From: Takakia lepidozioides
Lineage: Eukaryota; Streptophyta; Takakiopsida; Takakiales; Takakiaceae
Reading direction: 5' to 3'
NCBI GenBank assembly: GCA_030704615.1
Contig: CM060731.1
Coordinates: 94,468,756 to 94,532,755, forward strand
Length of the DNA: 64,000 nucleotides
Shown one piece after another: positions 12,640 through 23,299 of the stretch (within the stretch, counting starts at the first letter, position 1; the number at the start of each line of letters is the position of its first letter). A program made the translations under genes and the position numbers. The notes under the pieces were generated by a model. It saw nothing but the letters and a program-made list of their open reading frames with translations, was not told the origin of the DNA and did no database searches.

Positions 12640-13237
12640 CAGCAGTGAAAGTACCGTAGTAGATGGTATAAATGTTAAGAGTTCCATTTGTCCCTACAAG
12701 AACGGGCCCATCGTGATAAGGCACAACAATGGGGGTTGGGTTTACAAGGAACTTAGAACTCCCTATAGCTGTCGCAGTGGTCGGATGATCGTGCCGCCGG
12801 ACTTTAGCAGCGTTCGCCCACCTGTTGCGAAAGGGATCAGCATCAACATTAGCCTTACCCATTTTCCTTACACCAAGCACCTGGTCGAAGTCCACCTCCG
12901 ACTCGGGCAGCAGCGACCCAACATTCCCATGCCAAGGCCAGGAAACCACTGCGATGAAGATGAAAGTGGACAACACCCTGATTACAATGTTCCGGTTCCG
13001 GATCGACGCTGAGAACGACCTATTCTGTATCTGTGCTAAGGCATCTTTCACAGACGACGGCTGAGCCCTGAGCTGAGTAGACGACGGACTCCCTTTCAAC
13101 ATGGAGTTCGATCTTTGCAACATGGGTGCTGCCTCCTTCAGTGTAGACGAAGACCTTTGAATCGCTGCCATCGACTCTCTTACGCTAGACGAACTCCTTT
13201 CCAACTGGGCCATATACAAGCTACAAGCCCGAGCCAA
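12640..13237 (-). pseudogene. EXORDIUM/PHI-1-like gene fragment
   Basis: The frame begins with a Ser-rich N-terminal region (ERSSSSVRESMAAIQRSS) and then has a hydrophobic stretch VIRVLSTFIFIAVVSWPW that could be a signal anchor. About 160 residues in it reaches the start of the PHI-1/EXORDIUM domain: PIVVPYHDGPVLVG, LNIYTIYYGTFTAAQ. After that the protein becomes Pro/Arg-rich nonsense, so most of the domain (usually 250-300 aa) is missing. EXORDIUM proteins are secreted plant growth-related proteins. The location inside the CACTA suggests a captured fragment. Confidence 0.65.
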
Positions 13238-13239
13238 TG

Positions 13240-13690
13240 CCCGTCTTCACACACACAATGCAGGTAACGTTTGGCTTAGTTCAGCTCAAGTATTCTTCCA
13301 CTTGATAAACAAATGCGTTTTCAAGTTAGCGGACTGTACAAATACTCCATGCTCCGCCAAGCAGTTCTGATCCTCATAATGCAAGACTTCGGTGAGTTCC
13401 ACGGAATAGACCATCTACCCATGGAGGTTTCTTGTAGTTATTGATCCCCTTCAACACACAGAGGGTCAGCTGCAACGACAATGTGATGGCCTATCCACCT
13501 TCCAACAGTCGATATGCCAATTGGGTCACATAAAATGTAACTTCACAGCACCCTCTGCAACCCTGGTTCTCCTTGACCTTCTCTGTTCCTCCCCAACAGC
13601 TCCCACAGCACCGTTATGCCCTCTTCTACAACACAGAGCTACCACAAATCTGTCAGCAGCAGCAGTGAAGAGGAGGCCAGAGCCTCGTAC
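13240..13690. other. Non-coding stretch between captured fragments
   Basis: No extended frame or RNA gene was recognised. The sequence is not low-complexity and may be flanking DNA carried with the host fragments on either side. Confidence 0.4.
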
Positions 13691-13707
13691 CTTCTAATCT
13701 CGCTCCT

Positions 13708-13896
13708 ATGAACTTCGTTCCTGCACCTGCGGAAAAGGGTGTCGCAGGGTTTCTGATCAACTTTCTTATGGGTGGAGTCTTTGCAGCTGTGTCTAAGATT
13801 GCTGCGGCTCCCATCGAGCGAGTGAAGCTTCTCACCCAGAACCAAGATGAGATGCTGAAATCAGGTCGCCTTGCAGAGCAGTTCACCAGTGTTTGA
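13708..13896 (+). pseudogene. Mitochondrial ADP/ATP carrier fragment
   Basis: The 62-codon frame reads [37 protein letters not shown] and [19 protein letters not shown]. This is the first transmembrane helix and matrix loop of plant ADP/ATP translocases. It includes the mitochondrial-carrier PX[DE]XX[RK] signature as PIERVK, and the segment leading to QNQDEM. A stop then ends the similarity. The full carrier has about 300-380 residues, so this is a single captured exon-sized piece, well conserved and therefore probably a recent capture. Confidence 0.85.
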
Positions 13897-14270
13897 AACA
13901 CCTGTAGGTGAAATCCAGGGAATCTGTGAAAACTACATGGACGTGTTGGGAACTTGTAGGTGACTTGGGAACAGTTTTTAATGGCGAAAACGTTTTGGTG
14001 TTAAGAAAAAAAAACCTTTTGATCTAATTTAAATGATTTAGAGCCTAATTGGTCATAACTTTGTCAAATGGACTCCGTTTGACTCAGTTTTTGGGGGGAT
14101 AGCTGCAGAAAGGGGAAATCTACCTATCTAGATCTGGTTTTTGTTTTTGGGACTCTGCTAAAAATCTATGGAATTTTTAGAGTGTGAGTGTGCCATGAAA
14201 GATCCACAATTCTGTTTCTAGAACCTGTGCTGGTCTATATGAGAGACAAATCTGTGGATGTCCTCCTTGT
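13897..14270. other. Spacer between carrier fragment and next frame
   Basis: No gene was recognised. The DNA is moderately AT-rich with A-runs near 14005-14020. Confidence 0.4.
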
Positions 14271-15020
14271 ATGGCTGGGGGAAATGAGGCCGTAGTTGAA
14301 GGGCAGGTCTCGTCTCTTAGCCTATGCACACAAGGGGACAAGATTTATGTTTCCCAAGGAACTCAGACTGATTTGAGTGGAGAACAGTTGGACGAGTTGA
14401 TTGCATACTGGGAGTCAGGCATTAGCAGTGGACAACAAACTGTTGTAGTTGGCGTTGAGGGCCTCAATATTGCTTTGGACAGTCAGAACTCTGTTGGAGC
14501 CAGCAGTTCTGCAGCTGTAGGTGAAATACCAAAGTAGGTGAAAGCTAGGCTTGGAACACAGCCAAAGACAGCCCCGGGGACCAAGGTGTTCAGCCACAAG
14601 GCTGTGGTGTACTGGAGCAGAGGAGCAGGAGCTACACAAGTTTGTGCAATCAGACATGGTTGCAGCCGGACACACTCTGCACAAGGCAACCACGAGCGGG
14701 GGTTCATTAGCAAGGACAAGTTTGTTATGTTTGAAGGAGATGCAGTCATTCGCAATGAGGACACCCGCAACCGTCTCAAAGCTTTTGAGTTGAGAGACTA
14801 TCAGACCCTATTTTTTGTTTCTTTAGTGTTCAGTGAGCGGGAGATACCAGAGTGTTGTTTTGTCTCTACCTGGCAGAAAGAGGAGGAGGGTTGGTTAGAG
14901 CGAGCTACTGTAGCTTGGGACAAGGTTAGTGGCAGGTTTCTGGACATAGATATACCTCCTACACCTTACTATCATGCAGAGCGAGGCACTTTGAGAGAAG
15001 TCTGGCAGTTGATAGCATAG
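14271..15020 (+). pseudogene. Unrecognised ORF upstream of gypsy gag
   Basis: A 250-codon frame is open except for one TAG at 14535-14537. It has an N-terminal acidic/Gly-rich part (LSGEQLDELIAYWESG) and a C-terminal part with FVMFEGDAVIRNEDTRNRLK and REIPECCFVSTWQKEEEGW. I do not recognise a family. It has the same strand and similar base composition to the gag gene 500 bp downstream, so it may be an extra 5' ORF of the methyltransferase-bearing gypsy element. It could also be an independent captured gene. Confidence 0.45.
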
Positions 15021-15538
15021 ATCAGGATTAGATCTTGCTGGGTCAGGCTCCTATTCTTCCCCTCCATCTCTGTACTATTTTCATTACCTTGTACTTGTAG
15101 TTGCCAAAACCTCTCTTGGTGGAGGCCAGTCAGTCCGGGGTTTTGGGCTGGGATATTCTGCAGGTCAGCACTGCAGATGGATTTTGGTGTGGGGGTGTTG
15201 ATGTTTTGATTTCTTGTGTTTGGATCCCCCCAACACCTGCATGCTTGACTGTGCGCCATGTTGGTTTTGTGTGGGCGCTTGCTTTCATAGGGATTAGGCC
15301 GGATTTGATCACCGGTCAATCCTAGAGTATGCTGTTGGTGGTGAGGCTGGAGTGATGACCAGCAAGACCACCAGTGTTTCTTCTATGGTGAGGCTGGGTT
15401 GATGACCAGCCAACCATAAGAGTTCTTGCGGTGGATGCAGGTGCAGGTGCCCTGAGCCACTAGGATATGACCCTTAAACTGCAACAGGTGCCCACCCGTG
15501 TCACTATTAGAATTAGTACTAGAGCATTATAGTGTCAC
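15021..15538 (+). other. Leader-like region before gypsy gag
   Basis: No canonical PBS adjacent to an LTR end was found, and no copy of the 3' LTR start (tgtggcagac) is present. The 5' LTR is therefore missing or too diverged. A short direct repeat, gtgaggctgg.(g/t)tgatgaccagc, occurs at 15340-15362 and 15389-15412. Confidence 0.4.
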
Positions 15539-17160
15539 GTGGGGGAGGTGCACATTGTGAGTGTCATCACGGAGTTACCCAAGGGTTTTGAGGGGAGTAC
15601 GGCTACAGGCAGTAACAGTGAGAGTGGGTTCACAAGACAAGGTATTCGGTTCAGACCACCTTCACCTCCACCCTCAACTAGTGTAGAGTCAGACACAGAC
15701 TCGGAGGCTTCATCAACAGGTGTGCAGTTTCATTCGCCATTGTTGTGGGACGACATGGAGGAGATGTATGGAGCTACCAAGGGGCCTCGTAGGTACTCTG
15801 GAGCTGTGGGCACAATCGAGTTGGATGACTTTATCCAGGAATTTGACAGCTGGTGTGATTTGCAGCAGATGCGCAATCCACAGCTATTCACCCCATTCAT
15901 GGCGTGGAAGGGACTGTTCCAGCATTTGGAAGGCCCGCCTATGGACGATTACCACGAGTTCAGGCGAGGACATGAAGCAGAGATTGAGGAGTGGTAATGG
16001 TCACCTGACTACGTCTCCATTACTCGAGGCACGACGCGACCAGTAGCTGCATCAGTACCAATATCTCCCACTGCCAACACTAGTAGTGGAACAAGTAGTG
16101 TCGGTACTTCTGCAGGTGGTACCAGTTCAAAAGGTGCTACTACTCCTCCTGCCACGACTACAACACATGTGCCTAGATTCAACCCGGTGGTGGAGTTCTT
16201 CCAGGAGTTGCGGAGGAACTACCAAGGTGTACGGACTGAGAAGCTGCGAAGTTTGCAAGACTTCCAGCGCAAACCCAGTGAGAGCCTACGAGAGACGTAC
16301 ACTCGTATGAGGCGCTTGATAAGTGTGACCCAAGGGGTTACTGAAGCTCAGGCAATCCAGTTTTGGTATGGAATTCTGGACAAGGAGCTCAAGAGAAGGG
16401 TGCGAGATGCAACCCTGTTACAAGCAGCCCAACCCACATTAGCATATGTGTTTCTGCTGGCTGAGCGGATTGAGCTCAACATGGTGGAGGAGCGAGTTAT
16501 TACCATTGGATTTGGCAAGGACATGCCTGCATGAGGTGTAGCTTCCAGCCCACAGGCACAAGGGACTGCCCAACAACGTGGTCAGGGGGGCAAGGTTTCC
16601 CAACCCGAGTTTCATGGAGCTTACAGGGGACCTCAGGTGCAGAGGCCTGTGGCATCTTTTGCAGGCCAACAGCAACCAGGGGTGATATGTTGGACATGTG
16701 GAGGACCCCATGTCAAGAGAGATTGCCCAGAGAGTGGCAAAAGGCCGGCACAAGCACAGCCTGCACAGTTGCAGTGTGGGCATTGTGGCAAGTATGGGCA
16801 TGGAGATGCCCAGTGTTATGACTTGCATCATGAGTTGCGCCCAAGCCAGTTCCAAGGGAACAATGGTGGCCGGGGGCGAGGTGGACCAGCCCAGAGAGGA
16901 CGAGGTGGTCGGGCACGAGGTGCAGGCCAAGGGCAAGCTCAACATGGCCAAGGACGCGGAGGTCAGGGTGTTGACCAAGGCATGGCCAACCGGCTTCAGC
17001 AGCTAGAGCAGAGGCTCGCTGCCATGGCTACAGCTCAGGCGGTACCGGCTCCCAGGCGGGATGGTCCACCTCCTGCGCCTGAGGGAGGAGATATGGGAGG
17101 CATGGGATTCATGTGCAGAGCAGCACTACCACTAGTGCAGGTAGAGTCTGCTGCAGCCGT
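15539..17160 (+). pseudogene. Ty3/gypsy gag, with two CCHC zinc knuckles
   Basis: A single frame is interrupted by TAA near 15995 and TGA near 16532. The N-terminal part is acidic and Ser-rich. The retrotransposon gag domain runs about 15800-16500 (FDSWCDLQQM, FFQELRRNYQGVR, SLQDFQRKPSESLRETYTRM). Two zinc knuckles follow: CWTCGGPHVKRDC near 16690 and CGHCGKYGHGDAQC near 16777. A Gly/Arg-rich tract (16860-16980) resembles an RNA-binding RGG region. Stops at 17165 and 17219 separate it from the protease part. Confidence 0.88.
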
Positions 17161-17390
17161 GACTTGAGGAGCAGCACGAGTTCCTGAGCCACGAGGTGCA
17201 GAGGTGGAATTGGATCCATAGCGTGGGGAGGCAAGCCGTCAGGCGAGGCTTCCTCAGTCATTCACATTGGCGGAGACAGTGTCGACGCCATCCATGGCAC
17301 CTAGTTCTCGCCCGACTGTTACCGAGGCAAAGGTTACTATGCCATTGGGGAGAGCTACACGTGCATCACTGACACCTGCTACTAAGGCTA

Positions 17391-18467
17391 GTGCAGCAGG
17401 TGTGTTGTTGGGGGCAGCCACCTCTGTGTGTCAAGCCCACTGTTCTCGGCAACCATGATTGCGACGCCGGGGGTAAGACCAGCTGCAGTGTTCAGACTAG
17501 CAGCACACTCTGTGAGAGTGGGGAGGTCACTTCATCTTCTGCGGAGTTAGTGGAAGGTGTAGTGGCAGAGGGATCCTCGGATTTGAGGGTCAAGACTGCC
17601 ACGGCTGCGCCATGGCAAGCTGCAGCTGCCAGGTTGACGGAGCTGCCAGCTATGCCAGCCTTTGAGCGCGCCATGGTAACACCTGGAGTTGTCTTGTTAG
17701 ACAACCAGGATGGCATTTTCACTGTGAGTGGACCGGTAGGCAAGAGGTACCGGCCACTGCGGGTCTTGTTGGACTCGGGAGCTCAGCCACAGATGTTGGG
17801 CAGAGCTGCTATTGCAGGTTTGGGCCTCATGGAGGCGGATATGGAGCCTTGTCCTTTCCAGCTACAAACATCTCTGGGAGGATCAGAGCAGGCTCGGGGC
17901 ATGACACGGCGTGAGTTGGCCATTGGACTACAGTCGGATCACCCTACAGATGGCTCAGTGATGCGAGCCAAGGCCATTGTGACAGACGCGGTCTTGTACG
18001 ATGTCCTGGTTGGTGGGGCAGTGTTGTACCCCATGGACTTCACCCTAGATTTTTGGGAGGAGTCAGCTTTTTATAGGCCTGGATGGCAGTCAGGGGAGGG
18101 TCGTCGTGTACAGCTCCCTGTGACATTCATTGGAGGTATTGCGGCTGCCCAGCGGGGCAGGATGCCAATACTAGCTGCCTTTACAGCTGCAGTTAGTTGG
18201 CCTGGAGAGTTGCTGGAAGGCAATGCCCATGCAGAGGATGTGCCACCTTCAGCAGAGCAGGATGACATGCATGGTACGGCGGAGTTGCCTGCCATGGTTG
18301 CTCACACTCCATTATGGGGTACGAGCAAGGATTTGCAGCAGGCTGCTGATGGACGGGTGCAACAAGCCTGGGTAGAGGCCTTCGTACCGTCAAGAGAAGA
18401 GGAGAGTGCGGTGATTGCACCAGGACCACCTCAGTTGTCGCCATTGGATACCACACCTCTTGTGTAG
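17391..18467 (+). pseudogene. Gypsy aspartic protease region
   Basis: The frame is shifted relative to gag. The retropepsin-like motif LLDSGAQPQMLGRAAIAGLG (codons near 17764-17826) is followed by the flap-like region and YDVLVGGAVLYPMDF near 18000. This matches the DSG active site of plant gypsy proteases. A TAG at 18465-18467 separates it from the methyltransferase domain, which begins in the same frame about seven codons later. The two were probably one polyprotein in the ancestral element. Confidence 0.8.
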
Positions 18468-18488
18468 CAGTGCCTGGATGAAGGCATA

Positions 18489-19430
18489 TGCCTTCTGGAC
18501 TTGTTTGGCGGGATCAGCACTGGATTGGCTGTAGTACTGCAGGCAGGTGTACGAGTTCGACGTTCCTGTATGTGGAGAGGGATGAGACTGCACGACACGT
18601 TTCACTGCGTCATGTTGCTTAGTTGGTACAGCGGTACCCTGATTTGTTGCCAGTGTCTGCAGTTCGTGGATACCAACAAGCCTTGTCAGCAGACATTTCG
18701 TTGCTGGGGGCGCAAGATTTGGAGCAGGTTGGCTCCATTGATCTGGTAGTGGCAAGTTGGCCCTGCCAAGGGCATTCATCAGCCGGGCATGGCAATGGAT
18801 TGCGAGACTCGAGGACGGGTCTATTTTGGGAGATGATGCGGGTTTTGCGCCACTTGCAGCTTCATCAAGCTGTATCTCCAGCATACATCTTGGAGAATGT
18901 GCCACTGATGGGTGATTCTCGGGCCAGTGTGCATCAAGTCCGGTCATGGCTTGGGTCAGCAGTGTTGCTGGATGCAGTTGCAGTGGGATCACGGGCTCAT
19001 CGTCCACGGTTATGGTGGACTAACTTGATGCCACCCGCACTGCTCAAGCGTGCATTTGATGGGGTGCAGTGGCCAGCACACCTCACAGTGGATAGCATTT
19101 TGGACACAGGGAGGCAGTCTCAACGTGTGAGACACGATGACCGTTTGCCTTTGGCAGTGGTCAACAGGGTGGGTCAACCACGAGCACATACCTACACTGC
19201 TCAGCTTCCCAGGATCCCATGCTTTTCGGGATGGTGGACCTGGCCTCTTGTGAGATAGCCAGTTGCAACAATTAGTGGAGCCCAATGCTGACGAGCGCGA
19301 GCGGGCGATGGGTTTTACCACTAGTACCACGGCGGTGCCATCTCTTTCTGAGGCATGACGTCGTCAGGTGTTGGGGCAAGCAATGGATCTCAATTGCTTG
19401 ACCTGGATTATCAGCTTGGCTATGGCTGAG
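18489..19430 (+). pseudogene. Cytosine-5 DNA methyltransferase domain in gypsy pol
   Basis: C5-methyltransferase motifs appear in order. Motif I is LLDLFGGISTGLAVVLQAG (SAM binding). Motif IV is DLVVASWPCQGHSS, with catalytic Cys codon 18764-18766 in PCQ. Motif VI is ILENVP, with Glu codon 18893-18895. Motif VIII is AHRPRLWWTNL. Motif IX is near ERERAMGF, and a motif X-like stretch is VLGQAMDLNCLTWII. Motif order and the AHR.R.WW.NL box resemble DNMT3/DRM-type enzymes, while PCQ is shared with DNMT1/CMT types. The reading frame changes near 18565 and again near 19185-19360, and a stop lies between motifs I and IV. It sits between protease and RT of one element, so it is cargo of the retrotransposon. 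This copy cannot be active. Confidence 0.88.
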
Positions 19431-19431
19431 C

Positions 19432-19835
19432 AACACAGAGTGCGAAGTACACTGCCCTTCATGGTCTCCCTGCCTACCGAGACAGTACAGGCAGCGAGTG
19501 GGGACGAGCAGGTGAGAACCACAAGGTGCAGGCTGCATCCATGGCACACGTGGGAGGTGCTCGAGGTTCATAAGGAGTTGGTAGCCAAGGCGGCGGTGAT
19601 GGATCAGGTTGGGGATTTTTCTCGGGTTGAGGAGGTCCTCAAGGATGGGATGATGGGGCAGGGTGAGACATTGTCACTGATACTGCTCAAGAGGTTGCAG
19701 CATAGCAACCATGGGACGCGTCTTCTACCTCTAAGCCTGCTGGACTCAAGGTTGCAGTCACGGAGGACAATTGGGAGCCTGACATTGGACCCATTGTCGC
19801 CGGAGGAGAGAGACGATGTATACGGCGGTTACTGA
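19432..19835 (+). pseudogene. Linker between methyltransferase and RT
   Basis: The frame stays open from motif X through a linker of unknown fold (VLEVHKELVAKAAVMDQVGD, LSPEERDDVYGG). It ends just before the RT N-terminal segment RRLLRAYRNCFAFSLKDLG, which starts in a shifted frame near 19830. No recognisable domain was seen. Confidence 0.55.
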
Positions 19836-21215
19836 GGGCTTACAGGAATTGCTTTGCCTTCAGTTTGAAGGACTTGGGAGCATTGAAGGGTCAAGAGATC
19901 CGTATTGAGTTGGCCACTGACACGCCAATCTTTCGGAGACCCTATAGATACAGTGACATGGAGAGGTCTTTGATTCAGATGAGGACTCAAGATCTCTGGG
20001 AGGCAGGTTTGGTGAAGCTCTCTGGTGGAGAGTATGCTTCAGCCACAGTGATGCCAGCCAAGAAGGATGTCTATGGCAATTGGACGGAGAGACGTATGTG
20101 CAGTGATTACCGGCCTGTAAATCGTTAGACCAAGTCCGATAGGTATGCCATGCCAACACCAGAAGAGATCTTTGATGCCATTGGGCATGCCAAGGTCTTT
20201 AGCACGTTGGATTTACGATCCGGATATCACCGGTTGCCGATCAAGGAGGCGGATAAGCAAAAGATGACATTCTGGGGGATCAATGAGCATGGGAAAGATT
20301 GCCTATACCAGTGGCGGTTCTTACAATTTGGGCTTAAAAACACTCCTGCTGAGTTTCAAAGAGTCATGGACAGGATTCTAGCAGGGGTGGAGTTTGCTCG
20401 GTGCTAATAGATGACATCATCATCTTTAGTGCTACGGTGGAGGAGCATGAGAGACACCTTCAGGGGGTATTTGAGCGCTTGAGGGCGCACGGATTGAAGT
20501 TACATCCGGGAAAGTGCAAGTTTTTCCACAACCAGATGGAGTATCTGGGTCACACGATATACCCTGGAGGATTGGGGATACAGCAGACTAAGGTAGAGTC
20601 CATTGCACAGGTTCCACGCCCCACGGATGTGAGCCGAGTTCGAGCTTTCATGGGGTTAGCAAACTATTATAGACGGTTTGTTAAGGGATTTAGTGCCATT
20701 GCAAAGGCTCTAACCAAGCTGACCAAGGTGGACCAGGAGTGGCAGTGGGAAGATGAGCAAGAACAAGCTTTTCAAGAGCTCAAGGCGAGGTTGACCTCGG
20801 CGCCCATCTTGAGACGACCTATCAGGGGGCGTCATTTTCAGCTGCATACAAATTGGAGCATGCTGGGGCTTGGAGCGGTGCTCACACAGGTGGATGATAA
20901 GGGAAGAGAGTTCGTAGTGGCTTATGCTAGTCGCTCGAACAACGCGGCAGAGTCTAAGTATAGCTCATATGAAGGAGAATGCTTAGCTGCAGTGTGGGCC
21001 GTGGCACACTTCAGGTGCTATCTATACGACAATCTCTTCACCCTTGTCACGGATCACCAACCACTCAAGTGGTTGATGGAGTCAGACAAGCTTACGGGGA
21101 AGCTTGCACGGTGGGCACTCATCCTTCAAGAGTATGACTTTCAGGTTGTGCATCGACCGGGTTTGATCAATCGCAATGCAGATGGGTTGAGTCGCAATCC
21201 ATGCATGAGCCAGCA
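19836..21215 (+). pseudogene. Gypsy reverse transcriptase and RNase H
   Basis: RT motifs include DTPIFRRPYRYS, CSDYRPVN (then a stop at 20126), FSTLDLRSGYHRLPI (motif A), FLQFGLKNTPAEFQRVMD (motif B) and the YIDD catalytic box at 20400. The YIDD box is broken by a small deletion, leaving IDDIIIFS in a new frame. The connection region has GHTIYPGGLGI and FMGLANYYRRFVKGFS. RNase H follows with LHTNWSMLGLGAVL, where the first catalytic Asp has become Asn, then YEGECLAAVWAV and VTDHQPLKWL. It ends in LINRNADGLSR. This is Metaviridae-type pol, with all domains present but not functional. Confidence 0.92.
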
Positions 21216-21416
21216 GGATGACACTGGAGCTCGGTGGCATGGTGAGACGGATGAGGAGATGGTGCCCGGATGGCATGCATCTGCATTTCTGTGTATCTTG
21301 GTAGCGGAAGGCCAGGTTGGACCTGCAACAGGGATGATTGTAAATCAAGTGTCTGAGGACCCTGAGGCCAGCAATGAGCAAGGTGGCGTCCCAAAGATAT
21401 ACATGAGGATTCAGCT

Positions 21417-22841
21417 GTGTTGGACTATCTTCGCACTGGAGACACGGCAGCCACTGTGACTGCCAAGGAGAGGGATCGGATCCTACAACGAGCCAAGAGG
21501 TTCAAGTGGGAGGGGACACACCTGCTCCGAGTGTGGGAGGATGGTCGAATGAGGATTATGCCTCACCCAACACAGCGGGCACGGTTAGTGCGGCATGCCC
21601 ATGAGGAGTTGGGGCATTTTGGGGTGCGACGCACTCATAGTCTACTATAGGGGCAATATTGGTGGCGTGGTATGCACACAAAGATGCAACAATTTGTGGC
21701 TAGGTGCATGGTGTGTGACAGGGTGCGTGCTTCATTCAACGCCCCTACTCCACAATTGCACCCTTTTCCGATCATGGGATTGGGCTACAGGTGGAGTCTT
21801 GACTTTGCAGGGCCGTTGCCACTGACCATGCGTCGCAACAAGTACGTTTTGGTGATGGTGGAGCACTTCTCCAAGTGGATCGAGTTGGTTCCGTTGCCTG
21901 ATAAGGCTAGTGAGGGAGTTGCGTATGCGTTCTTGGATTGTGTGCTTAGCCGATTTGGTGCTCCTGCTGAGGTACTCACGGACCAAGGGAGAGAGTTCTT
22001 GGGGGAGTTTCAGGCTTTGTGTGACAAGGCCTTGATAGTCCACCGCACCACTTTGCGAGATTATCCTGAGGCCGATGGCTTGGTAGAGAGAGTTGTTCAG
22101 ACAGTAAAGAGGGATTTGCACAAGTATGGCTTGCAGAAGGGACACCTAGGAGATTGAGACCTTCAGTTATCCTGGTTAGCCATGGGCTACAGGTTCAGCA
22201 AGCAAGCATCACTTGCCTCCTTCTCACCATACTTTCTTCTCTTTGGCCGAGAGCCGGATTTGCCTACATCCATTCGCAGAGAAGCTGCTACAGTTCTTAA
22301 CCTTGACGATCCGGACGTGTGGTCACGTGCATGTGAGCAGCGTGCAGAGTTGTTCAAGAAAGTCATGCCCATGGCTTTCGAGAATCTTGCCATTGCACAA
22401 CACCGTGATACGTTGAGGTATGCTACCATACGTGGTGGGGGCTATCGTCCTGGGGTTTGGAGATTCAACCCTGGTGACTATGTTTACCTACAGCAGACTG
22501 CTCCTACGACCTTGGATGTGACTGCAGGACGTGTTATTTTGAGGGTTCGAGAGGTCTTGCCCTCAGGCATCTTGGTCTTGGAGGGTCGGGATGGCATAAC
22601 TTGGAAGGACCATGTGCGTAATTGTGCGCCATGTCACCTTCCGAATGTCGATGGCAGGATTGACCCAAACCTGGTAGTGGTATCTGCAAGTTTGAGGTGC
22701 ATGTTGTGTGGGTCAGCCAGAGGGGCAGCCACCATGCTGGTGTGTGATCGATGCTCTAGAGGTTGGCATATGGGATGCTTGACTCCACCTCTTGAGATGG
22801 TTCCGGATGGGGATTGGTTATGTCCACATTGCATTGGATAG
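21417..22841 (+). pseudogene. Gypsy integrase ending in a PHD finger
   Basis: The HHCC zinc domain is RHAHEELGHFGVRRTH then CMVCDRV. The catalytic core has DFAGPLP, LTDQGREF and ADGLVERVVQTVK, so all three D,D,E positions are present. A GPY/F-like C-terminal region follows (WRFNPGDYVYLQQTAP, GRVILRVREVLPSG). The last 45 residues are a PHD finger with Cys4-His-Cys3 spacing: CMLC, CDRC, GWHMGCL, then WLCPHC at 22828. Stops at 21648 and 22155 break the frame. Many plant gypsy integrases carry a chromodomain here. A PHD finger would instead read histone tails, so it may direct integration (inference). Confidence 0.9.
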
Positions 22842-23100
22842 TGGGAGTGGATACAACCATGGAAGGCTAACAAGAAACGCAAGGCCCAGCTACTAGGAGA
22901 CCTTGAACGCACGAGGTCCTGGCTCAAGTTCACAGATTGCAAGACGGCGACTAACGATGGGGCTACTCTTGTACCCGGCCTCTTGGTCGATAGAGTTGAG
23001 TACAATACAGACAGTGATAGAAGACTTAGTACGGCTGCGGCTATTACATCTTGTAGCTATCTGGAGTTAGAGGGACCTATCCACCAGCTAGGGGGGCGAT
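22842..23100 (+). other. Post-PHD tail and polypurine tract
   Basis: After a TAG the same frame stays open for about 100 codons (WKANKKRKAQLL, LLVDRVEYNTDSDRR), so the stop may be secondary. The stretch ctaggggggcga at 23088-23099 sits just before the putative LTR start and fits a polypurine tract. Confidence 0.55.
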
Positions 23101-23278
23101 TGTGGCAGACTACTTTATTGTGCATATATGTGTGGTGTGGTTTGGACAGCGATGTAGTTGTGTAGCGATACGTATGCGCACGACAGCATTGTGGCAGACT
23201 ACTTTATTGTGCATATATGTGTGGTGTGGTTTGGACAGCGATGTAGTTGTGTAGCGATACGTATGCGCACAACAATGC
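23101..23278 (+). repeat. Truncated gypsy 3' LTR with 89-bp tandem duplication
   Basis: TGTGGCAGACTACTTTATTG begins at 23101, right after the polypurine tract, and again at 23190. The two units (89 bp) are nearly identical through gcgatacgtatgcgcac. No CA end or 5' partner was found. The FCP1-like sequence starts right afterwards on the other strand, so the LTR looks truncated and internally duplicated. Confidence 0.6.
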
Positions 23279-23299
23279 CTTCCACAAGAAAGGCCACAA

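Noticed and set aside
16439-16978. 179-codon minus-strand open frame
   Set aside because: Antisense shadow of the well-supported gypsy gag zinc-knuckle region.
18390-19007. 205-codon minus-strand open frame
   Set aside because: Antisense to the protease/methyltransferase region, whose plus strand has ordered family motifs.
18489-19430. A host DNA methyltransferase gene disrupted by a retrotransposon
   Set aside because: No introns or host flanks are seen. The domain is flanked on the same strand by protease and RT at the distance expected for one pol, so retroelement cargo is simpler.
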